From Saxidomus purpurata (taxonomy: Eukaryota > Mollusca > Bivalvia > Venerida > Veneridae), in NCBI GenBank assembly GCA_022818135.1, contig JAFMSR010000010.1, forward strand, positions 33,263,153-33,327,152: a stretch of DNA of 64,000 bases, read 5' to 3'. Shown here piece after piece: positions 25,169-38,059 of this stretch. Positions within the stretch are counted from its first letter, which is position 1. Every line of letters starts with the position of its first letter. The position numbers and the translations under genes were made by a program. Below the pieces are notes generated by a model. That model searched no databases, was not told the origin of the DNA, and saw nothing but the letters and a program-made list of their open reading frames with translations.

Positions 25169-26912
25169 CACAGGCATATGTAGAGAGAAACATCGAAAAA
25201 AAATGAAATATGAAAAAAATCATTGTAAGCAACAGGCAAAAAAATTCATTGATTTTCTGAGGACCCTGCCAACCAGTTGTGCCATTTATGATGTATCGGT
25301 AAATATTCAATTTGAATACATAAATCGAACATTATTGAACACCTAGGAACAAAGTGTTGTAACATTTAAGGTACATACTAAGGATTATTGAACCTGAAAT
25401 CAAACAAGGGGTAAGCATGCCACCTAATTGAAAAACTTACTGGTTGTCCAATAACTTTTGGAGGGCTCTGTAGTAGGCTATGGGTCACTAGGTCAAAGGT
25501 CTTCGTGAAGGAAGTAAGGTCAGCATAGACACTACATTTTGCTCACCTTGATCTATAATTACTTAACTCAGTAGTCACACTTTCTATGTTCATTAGATAG
25601 CCTTTTCATTTTAGGGTAAGTAGGTCAAAAGTCAAAGTAGCAGTGGGGTCTACATTAAAAAAGGTATCTGGTCAGTTTAGGGTAACCCTTATGTTTTTGG
25701 GTCTGGAGTTCATGCTCAAATAGTAACCAGTGGATATCTGTTTAGTTTAGGGTCAACAGGTATTAGGTTCAATAATTAGGTGTGGTTTAGATTATTAGAA
25801 TAGTTAGCACAGGTGAGCAAGAAAGTCTTCTTGTTGTATCTAAGATGTCTTTGTTTGTATTTATGTTTGTTTATTAATCAAAATTCTTCAAGTGAGTCGT
25901 ACTGTAAATTGGGTATTTTTCGCGCGATGTAAATTTAGTGATTTATGAGCAGATAGGGGGTAAAAAGGTTATCTCAGAGATTTTGTTTGTAGCAAGATTA
26001 ATAAGAACAAGCATGATCAAGTGAAATCCAGTTACAAATATCACTTACTGGTTAGTCTTTACATATTTATTTTGAAGGATGCAGATGGTTGTTTAAGTTC
26101 TGTTTGTTTCAAAAGTGTTTGTCTCGAACAGTGGATTGTTTTATTTTAACCAATGGTTTTACACTGAACTCTTAATGAACTTTTTGGGCAAAGGTCACAA
26201 CTTGATTTACATGTTTTGACATATTAAAGCCAGGAAAAACATTTGTAAGTTAATAACATGTATTATAACAGTGTATGCAAATGAATGTATTTTAATTTGT
26301 AATTTGTATTTGTACAATGGTTTCATGTACATACGGAGGTTTTAAATTATTGTTACTTAAAAAATAAAATAAATGCTATGAATTGCTACATTAATGTTAT
26401 TTATGACTAAATTCACCTTAACAGTTAATCCTGCTTAAGTGTTCCCTTGAATTGAACAGTATCTACTTGTGGGCTGCTAGTATGTTTGAATAAAAAAAGT
26501 TTTGTCTTTCCCAATCTATTCCCCCCTAGAGAACATTTTAAATTATTGCATTCAGATGAGCCCACTATCCCTCTATACATGTACATGCAATATGATCATG
26601 GTCTACAGTAGACCGATTTTTTGTTTCATTAAACACTTCTGCAGTTGCCAGATGAAAGGGTGGTCTGCTATATAAATTTCTAGTTTCTGACCGGTTCATG
26701 TGAAAAAGATAGCACTCTCACTGTTGCTGACAGGGCTCGAATCTATTCTAAAAGGTAAGGGGTCTGATGCTGTACCTGTAGGTGTGTGTAACTAAATCAA
26801 TTAACTGTTTGTAAATTCAATAGATCTACATATTGTAGCATTCCATCACTTTTGCGAACTGAGTTTCCCCCATACATTGTTGAAGCATCAGCGGTGTTGT
26901 TTCGTACTTGGT

Positions 26913-26969
26913 TACCGGGGGTTGACCGCTATGGATGAAATGAGATTTTTTGCAGTCAACCCTCGGTAT
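26913..26969. mobile_element. 57-bp hairpin with GGGTTGACCGC arms
   Basis: ACCGGGGGTTGACCGC and GCAGTCAACCCTCGGTA face each other around a 20-base loop. In the next two tandem units the left arm persists (28848 and 30796) but the right arm is gone. Confidence 0.55.
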
Positions 26970-29189
26970 ATCGTCAATCTGGAACGTTAATTGTCACATG
27001 ACATTCGCTGCCCGGTTAATGTATACGTATACTATAGTAACCATTTGTAGAGAGATATTAACATAAATATTTCAGCTTGAATTCTTGACTTAATTTATAT
27101 GCTCCCGTTCAAGGCCAACCAAATTACTCTCTACATATTATTGTTTATATGTTAAGCCATTTGAAATGAATCAAGGTTTTTTTTTTATGGAAACGCGGAC
27201 CGTGACATAACAGTGTGTGTGTGTAGTACTGTCAACTAATGGGTGGATTGTATTTACACCAGAAGTGAGAATTGAAAAAGAAATTGCTAAAACATTTACG
27301 CAGTAAGTGAGTAAAAAAGTAAGTTAGTAAACTGTTTATTACTGTGACATGTGCAAAACGGATTTACAAACAATTGAATACAACAAAATACAGGCACTCG
27401 GCCCAGCGAAGATATCGTTCATCATAAACAGCGTCAATTAATATTACAGCAGTATGTACATGTAGTTGTATATGGTCTATATTTTTTAATTCACAGCTTA
27501 AAACACGAGTAGCAGTATCTATATAAATTTGTTCCTTTTTCATTAAATAACTGTATAAATTAATAAATTAGGTATATGAATTATATACACTCAAACACTT
27601 ACAAGCGCTTGCGGCAGCGAGATCATTCAGCTGTTAGATGTATGTAATGCATTTTGCGAGTATGTAAAGAAAAAATCTCCAAAAAGTGAAATATTGAAAC
27701 GTGTTTTATGCGAGTAAAGTGTCGCAAACAGATCTGATTGTAAGGAAAAGAGAAAAGGTAGGACACTATTTGAATGTGCGATGATGGTTAGGTGCATTTG
27801 TATAAATTTTATTGCATGGTTAGATAAAACTTTAATTTGATTTAATTTAGCTTTCATTTTCTAAGCTAGTGATAAAGATAGATATGTAGATAACAACAGG
27901 GTGAACACTTTTTCTTGAAAACAGGCAACATTGCCGAAAATTCGAATGTAGGAGTTGTTTTAAGAAGAAGAACAGTTATAATATATTTTATTCCCTTGCA
28001 GAATGATTTATATGAATTTTGATTTACTTTACTTTGCTATCTAAATCCAACGTCTCCCCCGTTTACCATTCCTTTTCGATATTTTGCCTTTTTGCTGTTG
28101 TATTCTCTAATTTGTAAAAAAGCGATTTAGGATATATTATGTCGAGTTTCTAATAAATGCATTATTACGAAGCTGTAACCATTTTCCTATGACCATCTAG
28201 AAATTAAAAAAAAAAGAATAGATCTAGAGAATGCCGACCGTTTCGAATCCAGACGCCAACGGAATTTGACTAAATTGCTACAGTAATGTTATTTATGACT
28301 ACATATACCTTAACAGTTGAGCCTGCTTAAGTGTTCCCTTGAACAGTATCTACTTGTGGGCTGCTAGTATATTTGAATAAAAAAATTTGTCTTTCCCTAT
28401 CTATCCCCCCTAAAGAACATTTTGAATTATTGCATTCAGATGAGCCCACTATCCCTCTATACATGTACATGCAATATGATGACGGTCTACAGTAGACCGA
28501 TTTTTTGTTTCATTAAACACTTCTGCAGTTGCCAGATGAAAGGGTGGTCTGCTATATAAATTTCTAGTTTCTCACTGGTTCATGTGCAAAAGACTAGATT
28601 CTCACTGTTGCTGACATGACTCGAACCCACGTCTAAAAGGTAAGGGGTCTGACGCTCTACCTGTAGGTGTGTGTAACTATCGATTTGAGAATTAATGAAG
28701 CTAGTTAAATTGTTTGTAAGTTCAACTCTTCAACTGATCTACATGTACAGTGTAGTAGCGTTCCATCACAATTAATAGTTCTTGCACGAACTGAGTTACG
28801 TCTCTTCAATTGCTGAAGCATCAGCTATGTTTTTTCGTACTTATTATATCGAGGGTTGACCGCAAAATAAAATAAGAAAAACTGTGATACAAAGTATCAC
28901 AGCGGGCCAACAAACAATATAATGCCATGTAACTATTTTGGAAATTGGTGATGGTTGATGTTGAGGCATGGCCCCAAAAGAACTCGAGGAAACCAATTCT
29001 GGTTGAACAAGCAAAACCTGACACGACACCACATCTACTGACTGTCCTGTAGTATCGAAACTTTACTGTTATCAAATAATGTTTATACAGTATGTCCAGG
29101 AATGCTCTATATACACCGTTCCTGGTATGTCTCAATTTTTCATTACCATTATCCTTATTAATTTGACATGAATGAAAAGTTTTATTATT

Positions 29190-29256
<67 letters not shown>
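29190..29256. repeat. (GTAA)n microsatellite, about 16 units
   Basis: Perfect GTAA array followed by ACTGTTTATTAATGTGACAT. On the minus strand this reads AATAAACAGT followed by repeated TTAC, the form of a non-LTR retroelement 3' end with a microsatellite tail. Confidence 0.95.
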
Positions 29257-29257
<1 letters not shown>

Positions 29258-30832
29258 CTGTTTATTAATGTGACATGTGCAAAACGAATTTACAAACAAT
29301 TGAATACAACAAAATACAGACACCCGGTCCAGCGAAGATATCGTTCATCATAAACAGCGTCAATTGATATTATAGCAGTATGTACATGTAGTTTTTATAT
29401 GATCTATATTTTTTAATTCACAGCTTAAAACACGAGTAGCAGTATCTATATAATATTTGTTCCTTTTTCATTTAATTAACTGTATAAATTAATAAATTAG
29501 GTATATGAATTATATACACTTAAACACTTACAAGCGCTTGCAGCAGCGAGTTCATTCAGCTGTTAGATGCATGTTATGCAATTTGCGAGAATGTAGAGAA
29601 AACAAAATCTCCAAAAAGTGAAATATTGAAACGTGTTTTATGCGAGTAAAGTGTCTCAAACAGATCTGATTGTAAGGATAACAGCAAAGGTAGGCCACTA
29701 TTCGAATGTGTGATGTTGGTTAAGTGCATTTGTGTACATAACTCAATAATAAAGACAGATCAGATAAAACTTTGATTTAATTTAATTTAGCTTTCATTTT
29801 CTAAGCTAGTGATAAAGATAGATATGTAGATAACAACCGGGTGGACAGTATTTCTTGAAAACAGGCAACATTGCCAAAAATTCGAATGTAGGAGTTGTTT
29901 TAAGTAGAAGAACAGTTATAATATATTTTATTCCCTTGCAGAATAATTTAAATGATTGGTGATTTACTTTACTTTGCTATCTAAATCCAACGTCTCCCCC
30001 GTTTACCATTCCTTTTCGATATTTTGCTCTTTTGCTGATGTCTTCTCTAAATTGTAAAAAAGCGATTTATGATATATTATGTCGAGTTTCTAATAAATGC
30101 ATTATTACGAAGCTGTAACCATTTTCCTATGACCATCTAGAAATTAAAAAAAAGAATTGATCTAGAGAATGCCGACCGTTTCGAATCCAGACGCCAACGG
30201 AATTTGACTAAATTGCTACAATAATGTTATTTATGACTACATATACCTTAACAGTTGAGCCTGCTTAAGTGTTCCCTTGAATTGAACAGTATCTTCTTGT
30301 GGGCTGCTAGTATATTTGAGTAAAAAAGTATTGTCTTTCCCCATTTATTCCCCCCTAAAGAACATTTTAAATGATTGCATTCAGATTAGCCCACTATCCC
30401 TCTATACATGTACATGCAATATGATGACGGTCTACAGTAGACCGATTTTTTGTTTCATTAAACACTTCTGCAGTTGCCAGATGAAAGGGTGGTCTGCTAT
30501 ATAAATTTCTAGTTTCTCACCGGTTCATGTGCAAACGACTAGATTCTCACTGTTACTGACATGACTCGAACCAACGTCTAAAAGGTAAGGGGTCTGACGC
30601 TCTACCTGTAGGTGTGTGTAACTAAATCGATTTGAGAATTAATGAAGCTAGTTAAATTGTTTGTTAGTTCAACTCTACAACTGATCTACATGTACAATGT
30701 AGTAGCGTTCCATCACTATTGATAATAGTTCTTGCACGAACTGAGTTACGTCTCTTCAATTGCTGAAGCATCAGCTGTTTTTTCGTACTTAGTATATCGA
30801 GGGTTGACCGCAAAATAAAATAAGACAAACTG

Positions 30833-30833
<1 letters not shown>

Positions 30834-30880
<47 letters not shown>

Positions 30881-30897
30881 TGTAAGTAAGTAAGTAA
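30834..30897. repeat. (GTAA)n microsatellite, about 16 units
   Basis: Same position in the third tandem unit as the array at 29190. It has one TGTAA variant and is followed by the same ACTGTTTATTAATGTGACAT. Here it joins directly to the shortened GGGTTGACCGC element. Confidence 0.95.
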
Positions 30898-32637
30898 ACT
30901 GTTTATTAATGTGACATGTGCAAAACGGATTTACAAACAATTAAATACAACAAAATACAGACACTTGGCCCAGCGAAGATATCGTTCATCATAAACAGCG
31001 TCAATTGATATCATAGCAGTATATACATGTAGTTGTATATGATCTATATTTTTTAATTCACAGCTTAAAACACAAGTAGCAGTATCTCTATAATATTTGT
31101 TCCTTTTTCATTTAATTAACTGTATAAATTAATAATTGAGGTATATAAATTATATCTATTAAACTTTAATTAGTATCTTTGCATGTTTTTATGTAGCCAA
31201 ATAGTATGACACAACGTCGCGTCGATGCGGACACTCAAAAGCTTACTTATTCGAATGTGCGATGCTGGTTAGGTGTATTTGTGTACATAACTCAATAATA
31301 AAGACAGATTAGATAAAATCTTGATTTGATTTAACTTAGCTTTCATTTTCTATGCTAGTGATGAAGATGGACATGAAAATAACATGAGGTTGAACAATAT
31401 TTCTTGAAAACAGGCAACATTGCCGCAAATTCGAATGAAGGAGTTGTTTGAAATAGAAGAACAGCTATAATATATTTTATTCCATTGCAGAATAATTTAA
31501 ATGATTGGTGATTTTCTTTACTTTGCTATCTAAATCCAGCGCCATCCTGACGTCGTGAAACAACATCTGTTCGACGTCTGATATTTGCTGGGATTTCTAG
31601 GGTAGGCTCAGATTATGATTTGAACAATAATCACAACACTGTTACAGTGTATCCAAGAAATATTACAATATTACTATAATGGGCAAATATATATGGCATT
31701 TATCATGACAGCAAACGATAAATGATGCCCTTTGGCCCAAATGCCACAGCGTTAGCGCAATTATTGTAATTTGAACAAAATTATCCCCCGCTTACCATTC
31801 CTTTTCGATATTTTGCTATTTTGCTGATGCATTCTCTTTTGTGTAAAAATGCGATTTATGATATATAATGTTGCGTTTCTAATAAAATGCATTATTACGT
31901 GTATACATGCAATATAGCTTTAACACATGAGGGAGGCTGTAACCCTTTTTCTATGACCATCCAGAAATTTAAAAAAAAGAATTGAGCTGGAGAATGCCGA
32001 CCGTTTCGAATCCAGACGCCAACGGAATTTGACTAGATCTGCATCGTTTTCATTTTTGCGTGCAATTACTGGATAAGAAAGACATTTCAATGTTTAAATA
32101 CGGTAATGGAAGAATTTTGACTCATTTGTAAAACAAAAATAAGAAACTTGTTTCAGAGAATCAATTTCATGAACACAAACCGACAGACTGGCTTCGTATA
32201 CATTGTACTCGGTACTTATCTGAAATATTTGAAACTTAAAAGAATCATCACAAATTGGCACATAGTTTTGTATAATATGAAGAATGAAGAATAAAATTAT
32301 ATGCCCCTTGTCCTCACAGTTTGTTACATTTATAAAATTGTTAACCACTTTCTAAATTACCTTATATACAACATGTATTTCTCTAGAAACCGCTATACGG
32401 TTTTGTCATATGCACATACACAAGAACATATTCCAGTTTTTGTAGCTATAATAATTGCCAAAACAAAAGCCAATGTGCAAAAACTCTCCAAGGCAATAAT
32501 CAAATAGCATAAAATGTATGTTTTCTAAGCACATCATCATTGTGCAAACATCGATACGCTCTATGAAACTATGTGCAAGTACGAAACTTTTGGAAATAAT
32601 TTGTAGTTTATACTAATTTATTTATTCGTGATTGCGA

Positions 32638-32830
32638 AACAAGGTCTTACAACTTATATTAATCGCTCTCGAGACTCATTCCAGATATAATCAATCGAAG
32701 AGAGACAGGCAATTTGGAATAATTTGTGTCTTGCCTTAGGACACTACCGACATGGCGATGGTAGGGAACGAACACGGGGCTCTTCGATCCTGAGCCGAAC
32801 ACGCTACCAATGCGCCACGGCAGTTCACCA
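32638..32830 (-). mobile_element. tRNA-derived SINE (minus strand)
   Basis: On the minus strand the head reads TGCCGTGGCGCATTGGTAGC (box A-like) and GTGTTCGTTCCCTACC (box B-like). The tail is GATTAATATAAGTTGTAAG, shared with the SINE at 7720. Confidence 0.75.
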
Positions 32831-33282
32831 ACAAGGAATCCCAATGCAAACATATTTATAATTCAGCATTTTCTAAGAACTAGGACCGCACTTTTGCAAG
32901 AACTTTGGTCAGACCATCGCCGAATACCCACGTTCCTCTCTTGACGATATGCTTCAAACTGGTACGGAATATTTAACGGCGGATCCGACGATGTGGTTTG
33001 ACAAGGTCATGGTTAGGATCGGCCGGCTGCATGGGCTGTGTCGTTGCAACTCCTTAGAAAATATTTAATCTTCACAAAATTCCTCGGATCTGCATGTGTG
33101 CGCCAGGATAGTAAAATACCAGCAGTCAGTATGGATAGAGGCTCCAGACAATCCTCGTCTATCTACACTTTACTATAATTATATGTGTTAATCGTCATTA
33201 TTATGTATTTGATTGCTGAAACTACTGGGAAAAATGTAAGCTAACTTTGGGACCAGCCTAAATATGTAGTCCAAACTAGAAT

Positions 33283-33360
33283 ATAATTTTGCCTATATGT
33301 TTTATATAAAACCACCATCTTGGTCTAGGAGGAGGGAGTTTTCAAAAATCAGTCGGGCAT
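33283..33360. repeat. left member of a 78-bp inverted repeat pair
   Basis: Contains ACCACCATCTTGGTCTAGGA and TTTTCAAAAATCAGTCGGGC. The inverse copy is at 41243-41320. The pair brackets the Polinton remnant and could be element ends or two insertions of one repeat. Confidence 0.7.
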
Positions 33361-33700
33361 GACTTTATCAATACCATCTTTTATGACATATTGGCCCATT
33401 GTATGGTTATTAGAATGAGTGTTTGGTGAACTGCGTTTAACGCAATACGTACATGTATCTACATGACTAAGAATGCTAACATGCGCATCCAAATGTACTA
33501 GTATCAGTACATGTCCAATGTCTACCCAAGATGATACGATATTGAGTCTCGGTTCTATATAGTATGCTTACATCGGTTGATGCAAATCCCTATAAATAAG
33601 GATTCTCTTACAGTTGTATACATGTACAGGTATACAGTTGATCAATGAAGACACATATGAACAAGTAATAACATACGGTTTCCAATCTTTTTCATAAGGG

Positions 33701-36700
33701 CTACGATGTACAAAATTGAAATATACATGTATATAACATATACATGTCTTCATTTTTGACTTCGGCACACGATTTACACAGATGAAATAACAACTTGCCG
33801 TTGACTTTGCATGGTAGAACAGGGTGAAACAGCTGACGTGGTGGGATGACCTTGCACTTTATCAGACCTTCGTAGTCTGTCAATTGCCCAAAATTTTCTG
33901 TGATGATGGTAGAATGACCCAATGGTACTTTTCCGGTTTTGTTAATGAAAGGATATAGAGACGTGACATCGTAGTATTAGATTGTCTCTACTGATGCTTA
34001 GAGTGTAAATGCTTCCGTTCGCCCTCCGAAGAACGCGTCTCTTGGCTGCAAAGGTGTTATAATTTGACAGTTCTTGATGAATTCCATCATCACAGGATAA
34101 CCGATTATCTGCTGTTCGAATTCAGATTCCCATATTGATACATATGTATATCCATTTTCCTCCAAGTACTTCTTTTTATCGAGAGTTCACCTATGGTTAG
34201 CTTTCTCACAGGATTTACTGTAGAACTGGAATACTTTGTTGGATTTCTGTGCCAAAAATCCCCATGAAATTCTAATACGACCTTTTCTCCCTCGACAGTC
34301 TCGTAGTAACCATCAACCATGTATGGTCCTATGTGTTTTTCACCGCCATTCCTTGCATGCTGAATCTAGTGACCTTTAGAATGTGACAGGTATTTTATCC
34401 ACTGCAACGCTTTTACTGATTGCATTTGTTCCTGTTTATATCCGTGATGCGGAATGATGCCGATAGAATCTTGTTTTAAAAAGTTAGTTCTGAATACTAA
34501 ATTACACGCAGAAGCTTTTGTAATACATTGTTCGGTGGGATCGGTGTTTGTGATACTCATGAAGTTATCCCGGAAGGTTAAACAACCTCGTCGGAGTATA
34601 TCTACGTCAGATCTACAATACTCCAACAATTCCGACTGTAAGTTGAATGGCTTGTCTTTGTTTTTCTTCAAGCCACTTCAGAAACACCTGTCTGTCAAAC
34701 GGTTTCATCGAATCAGGATTGTTATATTTCTGGTAAGCGATTAAGCACAACGGCCTGGTTTTCCATTTGATTGTAGAGATGCTGTAAGTAACCCTTTTTC
34801 AATTCTTCAATTCCAAACATAGCCGGTAGTTTTGCCAGTGCTATTGGTATAAAGTTGATCGAATCAATCATTTTCACCTTGCATGATTCCACAACCAAAC
34901 TCATCATTTTTGCTCCATTTGGAACAATCTTAGGTACGATTGCATTTCGGTATAGATACTGAAGAATAGGATACGAGTCATATCCTTGAAAGTTATGATA
35001 AATCACTGTGGTATTAAAATTTTATTCTGAAAACAGCCAAAAACAAAATTCGTCTAAGGTCGAGCTTCCTTTGAAAATATGTTCATCGCAGTTTTCACAC
35101 TGGCTTGTGGTAGTGACATCGTCCTGCATGCATTTTGTACATAGTTTGTAGGCCACACACAAAATCGGTTTATGCTCGAAAGAACCACACATTGTTGGTT
35201 GCAGTTGGAACAAAGTCCAGTAGAGTCGGGAAGGTATTCTTTATTGCAGGCTACCATGTCCTCTTGTGTGCACTCAAAATCGAAGAAGATGAACTTAATA
35301 GCAGTTTCCTCCTCGTTTATAAACTCTTCTTCAATTGACATTGGCATATCACCCGCGTTGCCTTCAGGCAGCATAAAACATTGATGCATTTCACTGACGA
35401 AGATTTTGCATGTGTCACAATACCTTTCCCCGCATACATGCTCTTTCTTATGCATTTTTCAGTTGATTGTCGTACTACATTCAGTGCACCTGTAATAGGT
35501 GTTACAGATTGAATTACCTTGCGTGGAGATCAAAGCACTCCTGTCCTTGAAAGTATCTGTTATATTTTTCGCAATGTATCCACTCGTTCGAATCATTTTT
35601 CTCATGCTCTTTTCGGCAAGAAGCGCAGATAATGTTATTAACACGTTTGTCTTTATGGTCGTACCCACTATTACACATGGTGCAGAAGTAGTTTCGTGTC
35701 AAAAATGCGGACATTGATGTGATAACATCGAAATGTCCCTCGTGATAATATACATATATTTTGTTGTGGTCCAGTGTAAATCATTGCATTGAAATGTTCT
35801 TTAGAGAGAAAGTGTAGTTGATATCCCTCTAGTACTGTTAAAAATTATTTGATTTCTTCTATTCCACATTGGCCTTCCTTCACATAGGCAGCTTTGAGTA
35901 CAGCTCTTGCTAGGTCACCCGGCGGTTCGTAATCTTTTCTAATGCTTTCCCACTTTTCATGTTTATCAATTCTGGCCCCGATTTTACGAAAATACTTAGT
36001 AATTGCTCAGCTGAGTACGTTATTTTAAAGTAAAATTGTCACTAAAAATAAGGTCATTTCTTGTTGTCATTTTTAACGATAGTCTATTTTTAATTAAGTT
36101 AACATGTTGAAAAAAAAATGTTGTATGATACTAACTGCAAGTCAAATATAGCGAAAAATTCATTTGAGTACAACTCAATAATTTTAAGAGTTATGTGCTA
36201 TAAAAAACATTTCCTCACAAATACTGTTAGGTGTACATAAATGTAATAAATGGGTAAAAACTATTCTGACAAACTTGAATTCTTTAAAGGAATAAGCATG
36301 CAAGAGGCTGATAACTGTTGAAATAAGTTGAGCATGTTACTGAGTAAATACTTAAGTATTTTCGTGAAATTGGGACCTGGCCTTTGCTGTTACGATGGCT
36401 CTTGCACAGCATATACTGTCAGAGTTATTAATTCGAATAATGCATTTCTTTTCCAGTAAATATCTGTCATTGTTCACAAATTTGTATCGTTTTTAAGCAC
36501 CACCTCTTTGAATGTCTACCAATGTTATTTCTATCTCCAAACTCTCTTTGATAACAAAGTCGTCATTTGACTGTAAAACACGTTCCACTTCCTGAAGAAA
36601 ACAATCAGCCGTTAAGGTAGTTACAGGTCCGAATGGAATAACTATAGGGCAATCTAATGTTTCACAACCATTCGAACGAGATCCTTTGACTTGCTCTCCT

Positions 36701-36725
36701 TTGTAACCTCATTAAATATGGAAGG
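33701..36725 (-). pseudogene. Polinton protein-primed DNA polymerase B, truncated and disrupted
   Basis: Pieces in order on the minus strand: an N-terminal region (about 36725-36493, PIVIPFGPVTTLTAD and VLQSNDDFVIKES); GDLARAVLKAAYVKEGQ (about 36000-35870); EGYQLHFLSKEHFNAMIY; and a zinc-ribbon-like segment with GYDHKDKR and paired cysteines (35714-35514). The exonuclease motifs follow: Exo I FFDFECTQ (about 35280), Exo II NFQGYDSYPILQYL (about 34980) and Exo III YCRSDVDIL (about 34610). The palm motif A is DVTSLYP (about 33960), then VIPPRQLFHPVLP (about 33830). Several frameshifts and stops break it. Motifs B and C are absent, because homology stops near 33700. Not functional. Confidence 0.9.
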
Positions 36726-36935
36726 AAACAATTACATAAAACCACATTTTTATTGGTCAAATTAACAGTAATTTAATTGGATTTGGTGGACTAAAGAAGT
36801 GTTTTGATTGGTCTTTATTCAAAGCATTCTGATTGGCTGAGGTGAATTTGAAGAAATAGATCTATCTTAACTGGCACAAAACGCAAGGATACAGTAGTAA
36901 ATTTCATTCTTTTGCCAGCCGTCGAAAAAAACAAT

Positions 36936-38059
36936 ATGTTTTCAACACAGTATCCAGACTGTAAGCAGGATCTTTTCAGGAGAGATGCCATGTTGAGACA
37001 TTTACGACAGAAACATGGACAGAGAGTCACTCTTGCGTAGCCATCACCACCACTAGAGGGAGTGCCTCCACCACCACCACCACCAAAGGCGGATAAGTTT
37101 CGATCTATTACGACGCATACTGTAAAGCCAATGGTTTTTAAGCGCCCATTTACCATGATGATAACAGGTCTTACAGGTTACTGTCATTGATTTATTTGTA
37201 GAATAAAGCTTTGGGATAATATCAAATACAAACTGATATGATATTGTTTCGTTGAGTACATTCTTTCATAACTAGTGTATATTTCAGCTTGTGGGAAACA
37301 ACGTTTGTAAAAGAGCTATTGCAACAGCACGGTTCTAGAATTTATCCTCAGATACAGAGAATTGTTTTTCTATACAAGAGATGGCAGCCATTGCATTGTT
37401 TTCGTTAATTCACAGGGCAGTACTGCCAATAGTGGAATTTGTTCAAGGAATCCCGATAGATTTAGAAGATGAAGACTTTTTCGACCAAACAATGAACTAT
37501 TTAGATATTCTGGACGACCTATTCTCCGAAGCTGGCAAGGAGAAGCCCATCACAGACTTGATTACAGAAGGGTCCCACCACAGATCGCTGTCGGTAATTG
37601 CCATTAACTAAAACTTGTACGGGAACAAAGACCCCATGCAGAGACGAAATTGTCACTATTTAATTCTTTTCAACAACCCTGTGGGCCAACAGACTATGAT
37701 GACATTGGGCAGACAGATGTATCCTGGACACAAAAACAAGTTTATGAAAATATTACCAAAAACTACAAAATATCCACGTGGTTATCTTCTAGTGAACTTA
37801 AAACCATTCACCTTTGAGGATGACAGAGGATGACAGATTGAAGTACGAAGTGACATGGCAGTGCAGTTCCACCACTCTCAGCAAATCTTTAACACGTTCG
37901 CCAACCAATCACATGCCAGAACACAAAAACCGACCTGACTTAACCAATCATATACAAGCAAGCCCACACGAAACTATAAGAGAGAGGGTTATACAAGAAT
38001 TTAATCATTCTTCGTTTGGATTGTTCGGATCGACAAAAACCCTTGGAAAGACGAACTAA
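36936..38059 (+). pseudogene. Polinton packaging ATPase (A32/HerA-FtsK type), disrupted
   Basis: Begins with a zinc-finger-like piece (RRDAMLRHLRQKHG), an in-frame TAG at 37038, then a run of prolines and FKRPFTMMITGLTG leading into the Walker A region. The Walker A is split by 37177-37287, which begins GT, ends in a TTTCAG acceptor, and rejoins at CGK; this may be an intron. One base is missing just after it. Further on are FVQGIPIDLEDEDFFD, a Walker B-like YLDILDDLFSEAGKEK and GSHHRSLSVIAIN, then a TAA at 37609 and HYLILFNNPVGQQTMM. A 10-bp duplication near 37815 shifts the frame again. The last stop (38057-38059) overlaps the start codon of the next ORF. Confidence 0.88.

Larger units (their letters stand above)
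22483..26380. other. gene-poor stretch
   Basis: No coding exon is supported. It contains one miniature element (24589-24757), a TC microsatellite (25134-25163), and phrases such as GGTCAAAGGTCAAGGTCAGA and GGTCACTAGGTCAAAGG typical of dispersed repeats. Confidence 0.6.
26381..32033. repeat. three tandem copies of a unit of about 1.9 kb
   Basis: Copies start with AATTGCTACA at 26381, 28273 and 30211, and end with GAATGCCGACCGTTTCGAAT followed by CCAGACGCCAACGG near 28270, 30210 and 32033. Lengths are about 1892, 1938 and 1823. Each unit carries GATGACGGTCTACAGTAGAC or a close variant, a minus-strand tRNA-like head (GGGTTCGAGTCATG in copy 2), the GGGTTGACCGC arm, and AACTGTTTATTA followed by TGTGACATGTGCAAAACG. 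The last is preceded by a GTAA array that is short in copy 1 and long in copies 2 and 3. Copy 3 has replaced or inserted DNA at about 31140-31250 and 31548-31795. No protein-coding exon is supported. Confidence 0.85.

Noticed and set aside
28821..29135. Minus-strand ORFs of 104 and 62 codons
   Set aside because: They lie within the second copy of the 1.9-kb tandem unit and are not open in the first or third copy.
31548..31795. Possible separate insertion in the third tandem unit with its own ends
   Set aside because: Extra DNA is clear by comparison with copy 2, but no inverted ends or target duplication could be made out by eye.
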